From positions 173,017 to 237,016 of the forward strand of contig NZ_NPKN01000008.1 in NCBI RefSeq assembly GCF_008329435.1: 64,000 nt of DNA, read 5' to 3'. Source of the DNA: Rhodanobacter sp. T12-5 (GTDB lineage Bacteria > Pseudomonadota > Gammaproteobacteria > Xanthomonadales > Rhodanobacteraceae). The translations under genes and the position numbers were made by a program. The first letter of the stretch is position 1. Each line of letters begins with the position of its first letter. Below the pieces are notes generated by a model. That model had not been told where the DNA came from. It was given only the letters and a program-made list of their open reading frames with translations, and did no database searches. This document shows positions 63,895-64,000 of the stretch, piece by piece.

Positions 63895-64000
63895 TCATGT
63901 CGGAACCCCCAGCTGATCCAGTAGCTGTGGACTGGGGTGTCGCAGCTGACTGATCAGCTCGCTCAAGCGCGTGCTCGACCATCGTCGCACAAGTGCTTCG
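63895..64000 (-). CDS. 3' end of an unrecognised gene
   Basis: Open minus-strand frame entering from the right edge: EALVRRWSSTRLSELISQLR, then HPSPQLLDQLGVPT and a stop at 63895. It looks coding (biased third positions, helical end) but is too short to identify. It could belong to a regulator or transferase. Confidence 0.45.
   Translation of the reverse strand, partial: EALVRRWSSTRLSELISQLRHPSPQLLDQLGVPT

Overview
This is a high-GC window from a gammaproteobacterium of the Xanthomonadales, most likely Rhodanobacteraceae (Rhodanobacter/Dyella-like). That assignment is an inference from codon use and from the housekeeping proteins (fpr, tpm, trmO, mlaC, TonB- and DUF-type proteins). No rRNA, tRNA or CRISPR array was seen.

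Region 1-18.3 kb, all on the minus strand, is the right-hand part of an extracellular contractile injection system (eCIS: the Afp/PVC/MAC phage-tail-like family). In transcription order it encodes a small helical protein, sheath, inner tube, a zinc-finger baseplate protein, a Pro/Ala-rich protein, a DUF4255 cap-like protein, an AAA+ ATPase, a small protein, a papain-like protein, a DUF4157 protein, a membrane protein, a peptidoglycan-binding/CHAP lytic enzyme, a tube-initiator-like protein, a LysM protein, a gpD-like hub, a gpV spike, a PAAR-like protein and the start of gp25, which runs off the left edge. Most junctions overlap by a few bases, so much of the cluster is probably one transcript; a 137-base gap follows the DUF4157 gene. 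Upstream lie a separately transcribed calpain-like cysteine protease and an orphan sigma-54 activator.

The most interesting signal is regulatory. The eCIS operon and the calpain-like gene each have a sigma-54 promoter of form TGGCATG-N4-TTGC. Each is preceded at the same distance by two tandem 18-bp dyads. The activator next door is the obvious candidate to bind them. It has no sensor domain and carries GAFTDA in place of the canonical GAFTGA. The picture is a small dedicated regulon in which a protease outside the structural operon is made together with the injection machine.

Region 18.7-35 kb is ordinary chromosome: ferredoxin-NADP reductase, DUF456, TfoX-like, hemolysin III, TonB-like, a cysteine dioxygenase/FAD protein/cardiolipin synthase group, an esterase, pncA, PIN, HAD, UBP zinc finger, trmO and an L,D-transpeptidase. 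It is interrupted by a 183-bp IS5-like MITE with perfect 30-bp inverted ends inserted at the stop codon of the cardiolipin synthase.

Region 35-54 kb holds an Hsp70-like protein, a GAF/PAS/GGDEF diguanylate cyclase, a flavin monooxygenase, a K+ channel, a pair of paralogous 73-aa proteins, an M28 peptidase, a cytochrome-like protein, tpm, TauE/SafE, a lytic transglycosylase lipoprotein, MFS and small lipoproteins, plus decayed transglutaminase/TPR and GST genes.

Region 54-64 kb is repeat-rich and accessory in character. It has small lipoproteins, two unrecognised genes, REPIN-like inverted repeats, dispersed short repeats, a TauE/SafE remnant and an isolated mlaC.
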